Source: Filobacillus milosensis
GTDB lineage: Bacteria; Bacillota; Bacilli; Bacillales; Alkalibacillaceae
Direction: 5' to 3'
DNA length: 64,000 nucleotides
Assembly: GCF_004402015.1 (NCBI RefSeq)
Contig: NZ_SOPW01000016.1
Location: 23,027-87,026, forward strand
The translations under genes were made by a program, and so were the position numbers. Below the pieces are notes generated by a model that worked only from the letters and a program-made list of their open reading frames with translations, was not told the DNA's origin and ran no database searches. The first letter of the stretch is position 1; the number at the start of each line of letters is the position of its first letter. Shown here in pieces: positions 26,224 through 35,221 of this stretch.

Positions 26224-26382
26224 AGCGAAGGTGGCGACTCCTGGTCGGCTAAGGTCGGTCACGTCCTGCGCCTGCGGTTACTCGGCGCAAAATAACGCAA
26301 AGAAGTAAAGCAAGTAGCTTTTGTGACCAACGCCGACACTTAACCATCCAGGTCTTCGAAAAGCGTCCACCGAAAGCGAATC
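26224..26382 (-). repeat. Divergent relative of the 127-bp hairpin repeat, opposite orientation
   Basis: GCGAAGGTGGCGACTCCTG at one end and AAGCGTCCACC plus GCGAATC at the other match the outer arms of the 127-bp element read on the minus strand. The 120 bp between are different and contain their own complementary pieces (GGTCAC with GTGACC, CCTGG with CCAGG). It looks like the same architecture with a replaced core. It lies between the SDR promoter side and a terminator. Confidence 0.5.
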
Positions 26383-26423
26383 ACAATATCAACAACGGAC
26401 TTTATCAGAGCTTACCAAAAAAT

Positions 26424-26458
26424 AATAAAGCTGCCGGAATTATACCGACAGCTTTATT
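26424..26458 (-). terminator. Terminator of the small membrane protein gene
   Basis: AATAAAGCTG/CAGCTTTATT arms with an inner CGG/CCG, then T-rich DNA on the minus strand. Confidence 0.8.
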
Positions 26459-26460
26459 CG

Positions 26461-26811
26461 CTATTTTAGTATCTCAAATTTACCAACTAAAGGCAGAGGT
26501 TTCATCTCACCTTTTGCTGAGTTAATGATACCTAAGATCCAAAGAATAAAGACAAATAGGTTTCCTAAAGGTAATACCAGTAACCAACCAATAATAGGAA
26601 CAACGGTACCAATAGTATTAATAATGATTGCAGTTAATAATAAAATTAATCCCTGATTCGCATGATACATCGCAAATTTTGATTCTTTATTTACGAGTAA
26701 TGGAATAAAGAAAATAAAATATGAGACTACTCCAAGACCTTTATTTTCCTCGGCATCTTTTTGTTCTTCACTTTTCACTTCTTCATTTTCTTTTACTTGT
26801 TCTTCGCTCAT
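26461..26811 (-). CDS. Small DUF4870-like membrane protein
   Basis: 116 residues. A charged N-terminus of about 25 residues rich in Glu and Lys is followed by three hydrophobic segments (VVSYFIFFIPLLV, LILLLTAIIINTIG, LVLPLGNLFVFILWILG) and a short tail. The pattern KFAMYHANQGL before the second helix is typical of DUF4870/TIC20-like proteins. The third in-frame ATG (26811) fits GGAAGGTGG best. Function unknown. Confidence 0.65.
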   Translation of the reverse strand: MSEEQVKENEEVKSEEQKDAEENKGLGVVSYFIFFIPLLVNKESKFAMYHANQGLILLLTAIIINTIGTVVPIIGWLLVLPLGNLFVFILWILGIINSAKGEMKPLPLVGKFEILK

Positions 26812-26903
26812 ATACATCCACCTTCCCAAATTTTTGCCTATTCAAAGTTATGCTATAAAATGGAATTATATGAGACTTAATTATTATTTTTTAGACAGGC
26901 TAC

Positions 26904-26948
26904 TAAAAAAACAAGCACTTAAGCGACATGATCGCTTAGTGCTTGTTT
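26904..26948 (-). terminator. Terminator overlapping the 3' end of the DUF3231-type gene
   Basis: Very long stem: AAACAAGCACT plus AAGCGA pairs with TCGCTTA plus GTGCTTGTTT, loop CATGA, and a T-run on the minus strand. The stop codon of the gene lies in the stem. Confidence 0.9.
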
Positions 26949-27934
26949 TCCTTTTTCTTAGTTTGCGGCGGTTCTTCCATGTATCCATTGTTGATCATTA
27001 GCTTAGCGCCTTTATGGGCGTAGGCAAAAATATCCTGCATAATTTTTGTCATTTTTCCTACCAAATCATTTCTTAAACTAAATGCTGTCCCAACAGAACT
27101 TCCACCTATGGCAAAACTACAGAATAAAGACACGCTATACAGCATAAGTTTATCTGAAAATGGAGCTGCTGTTGAGTTCGTCACGTTTCCACCTGGTGTT
27201 GCTGGTACATGAATATCATTATCCAATAACACTTCGCTGACAGTTTTGATAATATCTTTCGAAATACCTTGACCTTCATGAAAATATTGTTTAACATCTT
27301 TTAAATTAGCACATTGGGCAAAACCTATTATCATTTGCATACCAACATTATTGGCTTCTACAGTGTGGTATAAGTGTGCTACTTCAACCGTAGTCAAAGG
27401 GCGCTTTTCTTTAAATGGATTAAAACCACTTAAATAGTTAGTTTCCTGTACAAACTCAACTTTTTTAGGCATTGCACAATAAGGTGCTCTGGTTAACAAT
27501 CCTTTATCCAACAAGTATTGAGTACACTTATCAAAATATTTTTGTGTCATACTGGTTAATTCTCTGAACATCACGACGATATCTTGTCTATAAACCATTG
27601 TAATATTCAAGGCTTGCATTCCCATACCTATTTCATTCATAAGTCGAATGAATAATATATCAAACCCATTTTCAAACAATTTTGGTGCGCCTTTATTGAC
27701 GTCTTCTTCAGTAAAACCAAATGGTACTGCTGCCCCTTCAGTTTTAAAGATATCTTCTATCTTTAAAACATAAGGACGAGTATCTTCATACAAACTAACT
27801 AAAATTTGCTTAGCTTCTTCATCATCTGCATGTTCAATAAAATACTCCAACGTCCTTAAGAGTAAAGTCTTTTGCTGATAAGTCATCCAAAGAACGCCAA
27901 TCTCAGATGAAGTGATACTTGGACTTTCTGGCAT
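26936..27934 (-). CDS. DUF3231-type protein (paralogue 1)
   Basis: 332 residues, all-helical, with an internal duplication: ITSSEIGVLWMTY in the first half and TTVEVAHLYHTV in the second, each followed by a four-helix pattern. AAVPFGFTEEDV recurs as VPIGFTDEDV in the paralogue at 34111. I assign it to the DUF3231 (CotF-related) group found in spore-formers; its role is unknown. A TTG at 27949 is in frame, but GGGGGT lies just before the ATG at 27934, so that start is used. Confidence 0.7.
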   Translation of the reverse strand: MPESPSITSSEIGVLWMTYQQKTLLLRTLEYFIEHADDEEAKQILVSLYEDTRPYVLKIEDIFKTEGAAVPFGFTEEDVNKGAPKLFENGFDILFIRLMNEIGMGMQALNITMVYRQDIVVMFRELTSMTQKYFDKCTQYLLDKGLLTRAPYCAMPKKVEFVQETNYLSGFNPFKEKRPLTTVEVAHLYHTVEANNVGMQMIIGFAQCANLKDVKQYFHEGQGISKDIIKTVSEVLLDNDIHVPATPGGNVTNSTAAPFSDKLMLYSVSLFCSFAIGGSSVGTAFSLRNDLVGKMTKIMQDIFAYAHKGAKLMINNGYMEEPPQTKKKENKH

Positions 27935-28052
27935 ATCTATTACCCCCAATAGTTCAATCCTATTAGATATTTTTGCTTGATGGAGGAAATTTATGCATGA
28001 AATAAAGAGTGGCTAAAACCAGAAGCTGTATTTAGGAGTAAATGTTATGTTT

Positions 28053-28143
28053 ATTGCGAACTTCTTTATCTATTAAGCGACTTTTTCATTGGATTAAGAG
28101 AACTTTTCTCCGTTTATTAGAATTTTTATGTCCCATTAACCGA
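28053..28143. repeat. 21-bp-phased TTAAGCGAACTTTT array (array D1)
   Basis: The GCGA core or a variant (GCGA, GCGA, GAGA, AGAA, CCGA) lies at 28056, 28077, 28098, 28119 and 28140: every step is 21 bp. The fuller unit is ATTAAGCGAACTTTT. It lies downstream of the SLH protein terminator. Its unit is the same as that of array D2. Confidence 0.7.
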
Positions 28144-28205
28144 ATTGAAGTTTAGTTTATTCAAGTTTTCACTAATTCGTTAAGTAGTAAGTTCCATCTA
28201 TCAAT

Positions 28206-28249
28206 CAAAAAATCAAGCCATAAGCGACTAAACTGCTTATGACTTGATT
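28206..28249 (-). terminator. Terminator of the SLH/SGNH gene
   Basis: AATCAAGcCATAAGC pairs with GCTTATGaCTTGATT (28211-28225 with 28235-28249); a T-run follows on the minus strand. Confidence 0.85.
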
Positions 28250-28252
28250 CAT

Positions 28253-29569
28253 CTAATCTAACTGCATAGCTCTTGCTATGAATGATGCTATTTGTCCTCT
28301 CGTAACAAATTTTTTCGGTTTAAAAGTACCATCCTCATATCCCAATGTTACACCGTTTTGAGCTAGAGTTTGAATATAACTATAAGACCAGTGATTTTCA
28401 GCAGGCATATCACTGAAAGTAATTTCTTCTCCAGTGGATTTTAAATCAAAGGCCTCTACAATAATCTTAGCCATTTGATCACGGGTAAGGAGTTCATTGG
28501 ATCTAAACGTTCCATCTGGAAATCCATCGATTACTCTCTCATCTGTTAACTGGGCAATAGCATCATATGACGCCATACTTTTATCTAAATCCGAAAACCC
28601 TGGTTCAGCAGGCGTAGAACGGTCAAAGACTACACTGTGATACAAAGCCATACTCACTTCTGCTCTTGTTATTTTCTGTTTCGGCTTAAATGTTCCGTCC
28701 CCATAGCCTCTTATAATATTTTTTCCATATAAGTATTCAATATCTTTTTTAGCAAAATGGCTTTCTGGTACATCCGTAAAATCTTTTGCTGTAATTAATG
28801 ACATGTCTTCCCAAAATTCATTTGCAAGCACTAAATAGCCAGTGGTATTCGGGTGGACATTTTCGGGATTTGGTAAATACTTTTTAGCATCCTTACTAAT
28901 AGCTTCACTTGTGCTAACATACGTTGCACCATTTTCTACTGCTACCTGTTTAATTGTCTGATTTAAATAAGTAAGAGCCAAATCGAGCTGAGCTTTTTGC
29001 TTATCCGGTAAGTACGGAAAGGGGTTATAATAACCCATTAAATAGACTTGTGCTTCAGGATTCAACGTATTAATTTCACTTATCGTACCAGTCAGGTTTT
29101 GTTTAACTTGATCGAGTGCCAATAGGAATTGAGCTTGATCAAAGTTCACTTCCCCTGTATCAGTATTAACAGTTACTACTTGAAGAACATCATTAGCACC
29201 AGCAGATATAGTAATCACTTCCGCTTCTGCAACAGTTGCTCGTATACCGACTTTATCGAATTCTTCTGGTATTTTTACATCATTCACTAAATCTTGATAA
29301 ACATCATCTGATTTATAACCTGCTGCTGCATACTGTTTTGTATAATTATTTAAAAGTTTCAAGTTATTTAAATGATGGGCTAAATAATCTGCATATCCAT
29401 CTTTAGGTGGATTTTCTGTCGATGAGGTTGGAGTAATTCCTAATGCTAAGGAGTCTCCAAGAGCAACGTAATCCAATTTCTCATCTGCACTGATGGATAA
29501 TGGAACTGTTACTAATAAAGATGAAATAAAAAATGTAAGCAATAGAAATTTGATCAATCTCTTTTTCAA
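28253..29569 (-). CDS. Secreted SGNH/GDSL hydrolase with three SLH domains
   Basis: 438 residues. It has a signal peptide (about 1-28, ending SISA), then an SGNH esterase/lipase domain to about residue 245 with GDSLALG (nucleophile Ser), GAND and VHPNTTGY (catalytic His). Three S-layer homology repeats follow, each with the G-Y/F-x-DGTFK/R pattern (RGYGDGTFKP, DGFPDGTFRS, LGYEDGTFKP). SLH repeats bind pyruvylated cell-wall polymer, so the enzyme should be displayed on the cell surface. The substrate is unknown; an ester-bearing polysaccharide or lipid is likely. Confidence 0.88.
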   Translation of the reverse strand: MKKRLIKFLLLTFFISSLLVTVPLSISADEKLDYVALGDSLALGITPTSSTENPPKDGYADYLAHHLNNLKLLNNYTKQYAAAGYKSDDVYQDLVNDVKIPEEFDKVGIRATVAEAEVITISAGANDVLQVVTVNTDTGEVNFDQAQFLLALDQVKQNLTGTISEINTLNPEAQVYLMGYYNPFPYLPDKQKAQLDLALTYLNQTIKQVAVENGATYVSTSEAISKDAKKYLPNPENVHPNTTGYLVLANEFWEDMSLITAKDFTDVPESHFAKKDIEYLYGKNIIRGYGDGTFKPKQKITRAEVSMALYHSVVFDRSTPAEPGFSDLDKSMASYDAIAQLTDERVIDGFPDGTFRSNELLTRDQMAKIIVEAFDLKSTGEEITFSDMPAENHWSYSYIQTLAQNGVTLGYEDGTFKPKKFVTRGQIASFIARAMQLD

Positions 29570-29654
29570 AATTACTTCTCCCCTTTTTTCGTTACTAAAT
29601 CAATACTATTCAGTCTAGTACAATTTATTCATTATTCTCGTGATTAAGGGAAAA

Positions 29655-29735
29655 GAGAATTTTTTTGGGTTTTAAGCGAATTTTTTTTGGAATAAGAGAC
29701 TTTTCAGAGAACTTTTTATGAGATTAACCGAACTT
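29655..29735. repeat. 21-bp-phased TTAAGCGAACTTTT array (array D2)
   Basis: Cores GAGAAT, GCGAAT, GAGACT, GAGAAC and CCGAAC start at 29655, 29676, 29696, 29707 and 29728. Steps are 21, 20, 11 and 21, so there is one half-phase step like that in array A. The unit is that of D1. It lies between the ectC terminator and the start of the SLH/SGNH gene. Confidence 0.55.
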
Positions 29736-29807
29736 TGATTAGTTTTATTAAATTTTATAGGGTCGCTATATAAAACTGAGTTCATTTAAAATTAAAAAAT
29801 TACATAT

Positions 29808-29838
29808 AAAAAGGCTGCCGATTAAAATCGACAGCCTG
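29808..29838 (-). terminator. Terminator of the ectABC operon
   Basis: AGGCTGcCGAT/ATCGaCAGCCT stem with a TAAA loop, then TTTTTATATG on the minus strand. Confidence 0.9.
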
Positions 29839-29848
29839 TTCTATAATA

Positions 29849-30244
29849 TTAATCTTCATCTACAGGGTAAACACCGTTTTCATCATGAACTTCTTTACCT
29901 GAGATTGGCGGGTTAAACACGCAAACTACACGCATGTCTTCTTTACCACCACGTAGTAAATGCTCATCATTTTCATCTAATGCATAAAGTGTACCCGGTG
30001 TGATTTTATGAATTTTACCATCTTTTAAAGTTTCAACTTCTCCGTCACCTTCTATGCAGTAAACTGCTTCAAGGTGATTTTGGTACCAAATATGAGTTTC
30101 AGTACCTGCTTTAATTACCGTATCGTGTACAGAGTAACCCATGTTGTCTTTTTTCAAAATTAAACGACGGCTTACCCAGTTGCCATTTTCAGCATGTACG
30201 TCTCGTTCAGTTCCTAGAATATCTTCTAACTTTACGACCTTCAT
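29849..30244 (-). CDS. ectC: L-ectoine synthase
   Basis: 131-residue cupin-fold enzyme that cyclises N-gamma-acetyl-diaminobutyrate to ectoine, the compatible solute. The sequence from [16 protein letters not shown] through [41 protein letters not shown] and [14 protein letters not shown] follows the EctC pattern, including the metal-binding Glu/His positions. It lies 19 nt after ectB, with AAAGGGGAGA upstream, and is the last gene before the terminator. Confidence 0.97.
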   Translation of the reverse strand: MKVVKLEDILGTERDVHAENGNWVSRRLILKKDNMGYSVHDTVIKAGTETHIWYQNHLEAVYCIEGDGEVETLKDGKIHKITPGTLYALDENDEHLLRGGKEDMRVVCVFNPPISGKEVHDENGVYPVDED

Positions 30245-30263
30245 CGATTTCTCCCCTTTGTTG

Positions 30264-31538
30264 TTAGTTCGTTACTGGTTCTTTTACTACGCTTTTAACG
30301 CTCTCTTCAATGATTTCTAGACCTTGTTTTAGAGCTTCATCATCAATATTAATAGCTGGGAATAGTTTAAAGACTTCGCCATCCATACCGGCAGTCTCCA
30401 TAACTAGTCCGCGTTTGAAACATTCTGAAGTTACCTTGTCAGCAACATCTCCATTTTCACAAGCGATACCAACCATTAGTCCACGTCCGCGAACAGTACC
30501 TTTTAATTCAGGGTACTTGTTCACAATATCTTGTAAATATTTAAGGGTGAACTCTGATTTTTTCTTAATGCTCTTCTCAAACTCTTGGTCTGTCCAGTAA
30601 TCTAGAGCAGCTGAAGCTGTAATAAACGCATGGTTATTACCACGGAATGTTCCGTTATGCTCACCTGGGCTCCAAATATCTAGCTCTGGACGGAATAAAG
30701 TTACAGCAAACGGTAGTCCATAACCGCTTAATGATTTAGATAGACATACGATGTCCGGTTCAATGCCTGCTTGTTCGAAGCTAAAGAATGTACCTGTACG
30801 TCCAATACCAGCTTGGATATCATCAACGATTAATAAAATATCCCACTTTTTACATAACTCATCAATTTTCTTCAACCATTCAAAGCTTGCAGCGTTAATA
30901 CCACCTTCACCTTGAACCGTTTCTACGATCATAGCTGCAGGGATGTCTACACCACTACCGCTATCTTCTAAATAACGCTCAATATATGGGATTGTGTCTT
31001 GTTCATCTACAAAGCTATCGTAAGGCATAGTTACAGAATGATTTAGCGGGACACCTGCACCTTTACGCTTAGAAGCGTTACCAGTTACAGATAGTGAACC
31101 AATCGTCATTCCGTGAAAGCCTTTGGTAAAGCTAATGATATCCGTACGGCCCTTAACTTTACGAGCTAATTTTAAAGCACTTTCTACTGCGTTCGTACCT
31201 GTTGGACCAGGGAACATCATTTTATAGTCTAACTTACGTGGTTTTAAAATCACATCGTTAAACTTTTGAATGAATTCAGCTTTTGCAGTTGTTGCTTTAT
31301 CTAATGAATGAGTAATACCATCATCTGCAATGTATTCAATAAGCTTTTCTTTCATTTTCGGGTCATTGTGTCCGTAGTTTAGTGCACCCGCACCAGAGAA
31401 AAAGTCAATATACTCTTTCCCATTTTCATCCCATAACTTATGACCCTTCGCTTTGTTAAAAACTGTTGGGAAGTCACGGCAATAACTACGTACTTCAGAT
31501 TCTAACGAATCAAAAATGTTCATATCTGTCTTAGTCAT
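30264..31538 (-). CDS. ectB: Diaminobutyrate--2-oxoglutarate aminotransferase
   Basis: 424-residue class III PLP aminotransferase that makes L-2,4-diaminobutyrate from aspartate semialdehyde and glutamate. Seen: N-terminal [18 protein letters not shown] typical of Ect[32 protein letters not shown] and the PLP lysine in SLSGYG context (LSKSLSGYG). AAGGAGG precedes the ATG. It is flanked by ectA (38 nt upstream) and ectC. Confidence 0.97.
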   Translation of the reverse strand: MTKTDMNIFDSLESEVRSYCRDFPTVFNKAKGHKLWDENGKEYIDFFSGAGALNYGHNDPKMKEKLIEYIADDGITHSLDKATTAKAEFIQKFNDVILKPRKLDYKMMFPGPTGTNAVESALKLARKVKGRTDIISFTKGFHGMTIGSLSVTGNASKRKGAGVPLNHSVTMPYDSFVDEQDTIPYIERYLEDSGSGVDIPAAMIVETVQGEGGINAASFEWLKKIDELCKKWDILLIVDDIQAGIGRTGTFFSFEQAGIEPDIVCLSKSLSGYGLPFAVTLFRPELDIWSPGEHNGTFRGNNHAFITASAALDYWTDQEFEKSIKKKSEFTLKYLQDIVNKYPELKGTVRGRGLMVGIACENGDVADKVTSECFKRGLVMETAGMDGEVFKLFPAINIDDEALKQGLEIIEESVKSVVKEPVTN

Positions 31539-31576
31539 TATTTTCCTCCTTAAAATTTATTCATGTTATAGCTGCT

Positions 31577-32098
31577 TTATTTATCAATTGGTCCGATACG
31601 AAATCGGTGTTCTTCTTCGTGTTCATCTGAAGGAAATAAATCCTTCGTGAATAGTTCAGTTATGTCACACTTTGTGTTGTTTTTGCGTGCGAAGCCTTTG
31701 AATAATTTTTTAGAAGCTTCGTTTGATGGAGTAACTGTTGCCTCCAAGAAGCGTACATCTTTACACGCGTCTCGGTTAAATAACTCCTTTAATAATTGTG
31801 AAGCTACTCCTTTGCCTCGCTGTGAAGAGTCGACACCAACCTGCCATACAAAAACTACATCTTGCTTTTCAGGTGGTATGAAGCCTGTAATAAATCCAAC
31901 GACTTTCCCCTCTTCTTTTGCTACGACACAAGTTTCTGAAAAGTATTCACACATCATAATGTATTTGTAAACAGAATTTTGATCTAACGTTGAATTATTA
32001 ACTAATTCCCACATAGCAGAGCCGTCTTTTGGAGTCGGCTCTTCAAATGTAACAGTTTCCAATTGGTTTAGAGTTGCTGTTGCATTTTGAGTACTAAT
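31577..32098 (-). CDS. ectA: L-2,4-diaminobutyrate acetyltransferase, apparent ATT start
   Basis: GNAT-family enzyme that acetylates diaminobutyrate, the second ectoine step. Seen: EEPTPKDGSAMWELV (EctA N-terminal pattern), VWQVGVDSSQRGKGVASQLL (acetyl-CoA loop with RGKG) and EATVTPSNEASKKLF. There is no ATG or GTG in the proper frame. The TTG at 32062 has no ribosome binding site. AAAGGAG is placed 9 nt before an in-frame ATT at 32098, which would give a 173-residue protein beginning (M)STQNATAT, a length and N-terminus normal for EctA. I therefore annotate ATT as initiator. It is the first gene of ectABC. Confidence 0.85.
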   Translation of the reverse strand: MSTQNATATLNQLETVTFEEPTPKDGSAMWELVNNSTLDQNSVYKYIMMCEYFSETCVVAKEEGKVVGFITGFIPPEKQDVVFVWQVGVDSSQRGKGVASQLLKELFNRDACKDVRFLEATVTPSNEASKKLFKGFARKNNTKCDITELFTKDLFPSDEHEEEHRFRIGPIDK

Positions 32099-32146
32099 AA
32101 GAAAGTTCTCCTTTCAATTTCCGTTTTTTCAAACCTACGCTTATAT

Positions 32147-32189
32147 ATAATAAGGGTGCCTTAATTTTTAATCAAACCAGTTTAAACTG
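32147..32189 (-). promoter_or_regulatory. Putative ect promoter with adjacent palindrome
   Basis: On the minus strand TTGATT (32170-32175), a 17-bp spacer and TATTAT (32147-32152) form a sigma-A-like promoter. Three bases upstream of the -35 box is a perfect 12-bp palindrome, CAGTTTAAACTG (32178-32189), a candidate operator. Transcription would begin about 45 bp before the ectA start. The rest of 32190-32371 is AT-rich with nothing else recognised. Confidence 0.5.
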
Positions 32190-32371
32190 AATAAATAAGG
32201 ATAGCACATGTTTAATAGTGGAAAAATAATGCTTAGTATAAACGAACTTAAAAATGCTATCGTATTATTAATTTTCCTTAAGAATATTAGAGATTTAGTG
32301 TAAATTGGATTATTTTTACATTAAAAACAAGTAAAAAATAACACTCAATCCAAAATGACTTGAGCGCTATA

Positions 32372-32395
32372 ACGCAGCAACGGTTTGCTGCGTTA
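32372..32395. other. Perfect hairpin at the end of the solute-binding pseudogene
   Basis: AACGCAGCAA/TTGCTGCGTT, 10-bp stem with a CGGT loop, overlapping the stop codon. There is no T-run on either strand, so terminator function is doubtful. Confidence 0.5.
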
Positions 32396-33979
32396 ATAAA
32401 ATTTATTAAATTGTTTAGACCAATGTTCTTGCGTGACACTTGTTTCTGCAAATTCCAATGTTGTTATATAAGGTTTAAAATCTACATTTTTATTCACAGC
32501 ATAAAGACTTCTCGGACTAAATAAAAATAAGCTCAACGTATCCTCGTAGACGTATCGGTCGACGTCTTTAGACTTCTCTAAAAATAATTCTTTGTTTGTT
32601 TCTGCTGCCATTGCATTAAAGAGTTCATTAAACCTTGGCAACTCTGGACCAATCCTTAAAGCTCCATCTGTACCAAAGAACTCTCTATGAAAAAACGCTG
32701 GCGTACCTTCTAAAAACAAAGCGGTTGCATCAAGAATAAAAAGGTCATAATATGGATTTAAATTTTTCTCAGCAATTATTTTTCTCCATTTTATTTCTTC
32801 ATGTGTGGGGATAATATACAGATTAACAGGTATCTTTAAGTGTGCCTCTATTTGATTAGCGATTAGCTGAGCGACCGATTCATATTTGGATAACGAAGCT
32901 ATTTTTAAAGTTTCACCTAGATTCCAATCTGATTCTCTAAGTAATTTATTTGCTTCTTCAGGATGAAAACCTAGTGGCGTTAAACCTTCTGGAAAATCAA
33001 GTGCCCATGGAGGCGTTAACGAAGGTACTAAATCTGCATATCCGTTATACGACTTTTTAATAATATCGTAACGATTAATCGCGTAATTTATCGCCAGTCT
33101 TAGTCGCTGATCTTGAAATTTTTGTTTATATCGATTAAATACACCAGTCACAATCGTATTACCCTTAACACTAACTAAATTTGCAAATTGCGATTGTTGT
33201 ACGGCATAAGCCTTGGTGGGAGCCACATTGGTGACAATATCTACTTCACCGATTGTTTGCATACATAAATCAGTAGCCAATTCTTGTGTTAAATCATTGC
33301 GAAAAATAACCTGGTCTAACTTAGGCATTCTGAATGGGTCTCTATAATTGTTATTAGCTTCGAGAATTACTTGAGGTGTGCGATCTTCACAAGTTGTGAT
33401 CCAAGTTAAAGCTAACGGGTCAGTTTTGATGATAGCTACAGTATTATAAATTGATGAGTAGCCAGCACTTAACGTAAATGGGCCAGTACCCCACGGGCCT
33501 GGAGCATCAAGTACTCACCAATGACCTTCACCTGAACCCAGCTTTTTATAACCAAAGCCCAAATTTCTCCAAAATAATTCGTCAGCTAAATGTTGAGCAC
33601 GAAACTTTCCTAATACCAATCCATCTGGTTTTGGAAAATGAAACCTTACTGTAAAGGGGTTAATTTGTTCAATTACTGTTCCCTCGAACAAATTTAGCCA
33701 AGTCCCTGGTGGATGAGGTGCAGCCCATTTACCGACTTCCTCAAAATTGTTTAACACTACTTTAGCATCAAAATACTCTCCATTCTGATAATAAACGTCA
33801 CTATGTAACCTCATTTCAAGTGTATTCGCATCCAACCATTCAAAGCTTTCAGCTAATGCTGGAATAATTCTACCCTCTTGATCTGCTCGAACCGGCTCCT
33901 CCATCGTATTAAATAAAACATACAACCAATTTAATGGCGACCAATCCACTACTTTTAACACTCCACCGGAATTTATCAC
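32393..33979 (-). pseudogene. Peptide-type ABC solute-binding protein (SBP_bac_5), interrupted by one in-frame TGA
   Basis: A single reading frame of 528 codons, broken by TGA at plus-strand 33515-33517. Upstream it reads to LGSGEGHW. Downstream it resumes in the same frame with VLDAPGPWGTGPFTLS and continues to the end. Both parts match the SBP_bac_5/SgrR-C fold: PALAESFEWLDANTLEMRLHSDVYYQNGEYFDA, NYAINRYDIIKKSYNGYADLVPSLTPPWA. The start is GTG with GGGGGT upstream, and there is no signal peptide or lipobox, which a working binding protein would need. The two permease genes at 35222 and 36139 are its likely former partners. TGA read-through is the alternative to a pseudogene. Confidence 0.75.
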
Positions 33980-34110
33980 ACTAAAATACCCCCAGCCTCT
34001 TCGGATTAATATATGTTATGAATCGATCCGCTCCACTATCCATCATCTTTGAATAAATTATTTAAATTTAACCAAACTAATTTAAGGAATTGTACAGGGA
34101 GGTATAGAAG

Positions 34111-35124
34111 TTGGGACACTCAATCCATAACACCCGATTGACTTCATCGGAAATTGCAAACCTTTGGACACAATACATGAATGATAGTATGTCTATTTGT
34201 GTAATGCAGCATTTCCTTCAACACACACAAGACCCAGAAGTTAAATCCATTCTAGATTTTGCATATGAATTATCAAACAGACATGTCAATAAGATTTCAT
34301 CCTTCTTAAAGGATGACAATTACCCTGTTCCAATTGGATTCACTGATGAAGATGTTAATTTAGACGCTCCTCCAATTTTCACAGACAAACTCGTCATAAA
34401 TTATATGTACATCATGACTGTCCATGGACTGTCTGGATACGCAGGGTCACTAAACACATCCATTAGAGAAGATCAGGTAGACTATTTTATTGAATGTAAT
34501 AAAGAAGCTATGGAGTTATACAGACGAATTACGAAAATAATGACTGATAAGGGTATCATAGTTCGTCCACCCGACATTAACCCTCCAGAGGAAGCCTCCT
34601 TTATTACTAAACAAAGCTATTTAACGGGATGGTTCGGAAAACGACGTCCTCTTAATGCTGTTGAAGTTAGCGGTATTTTTTTCAATATGAAAAAAGATGT
34701 GTTAAAAATCTGTTTGGAAATAGCGTCGAGACAGCTTACTAATAATAAAGAATTGAAGGACTACTTTAAGCGAGGCGAACAAATTTGTGATAAACAGTTT
34801 GATACTTTTAATAAAATATTATCTGAAAGTAATTTACCATCAACCAATAAACTAGATGATCAAGTACTAAGTTCCACCGTCTCGCCTTTCTCAGATAAAC
34901 TTATGTTGTTTCATATAATGAACCTTATATCAACAGCAGCAGGTTACTATGGGGCAGCGCTTGCATTATCTCAAAGACGTGATTTAGGTGCTGCTTACTT
35001 AGGCATGATTACTGAAATTCTAAAATACGCAGAAGATGGTATGAATATTTTAATAAAAAATAAATGGATGGAACAACCACCCACGTTTGATGATCGCGAT
35101 AAACTAGCTAAGAAAAAGAAATAA
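34111..35124 (+). CDS. DUF3231-type protein (paralogue 2)
   Basis: 337 residues, all-helical and duplicated like the 26936 paralogue: LTSSEIANLWTQYM opens the first half and NAVEVSGIFFNMK the second. VPIGFTDEDVNLDAPPIF and SPFSDKLMLFHIMNL are shared with it. The start is TTG at 34111 with AGGGAGG 8 nt upstream. The gene sits on the opposite strand between the solute-binding pseudogene and the permeases, so it may have been inserted into that transporter operon. Basic C-terminus KLAKKKK. Function unknown. Confidence 0.72.
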   Translation: MGHSIHNTRLTSSEIANLWTQYMNDSMSICVMQHFLQHTQDPEVKSILDFAYELSNRHVNKISSFLKDDNYPVPIGFTDEDVNLDAPPIFTDKLVINYMYIMTVHGLSGYAGSLNTSIREDQVDYFIECNKEAMELYRRITKIMTDKGIIVRPPDINPPEEASFITKQSYLTGWFGKRRPLNAVEVSGIFFNMKKDVLKICLEIASRQLTNNKELKDYFKRGEQICDKQFDTFNKILSESNLPSTNKLDDQVLSSTVSPFSDKLMLFHIMNLISTAAGYYGAALALSQRRDLGAAYLGMITEILKYAEDGMNILIKNKWMEQPPTFDDRDKLAKKKK

Positions 35125-35161
35125 CCCAATCTCCTTTTTGAAAAGAAGATTGGGTTTTTTT
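35125..35161 (+). terminator. Terminator of DUF3231 paralogue 2
   Basis: CCCAATCT/AGATTGGG outer stem with CTTTT/AAAAG inside and a T7 run. Confidence 0.9.
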
Positions 35162-35221
35162 GTAATTAAAAAACTATAAAATATGACTTGAGTAAAATTA
35201 CAAAGAATCTAAGTAAGTCAG

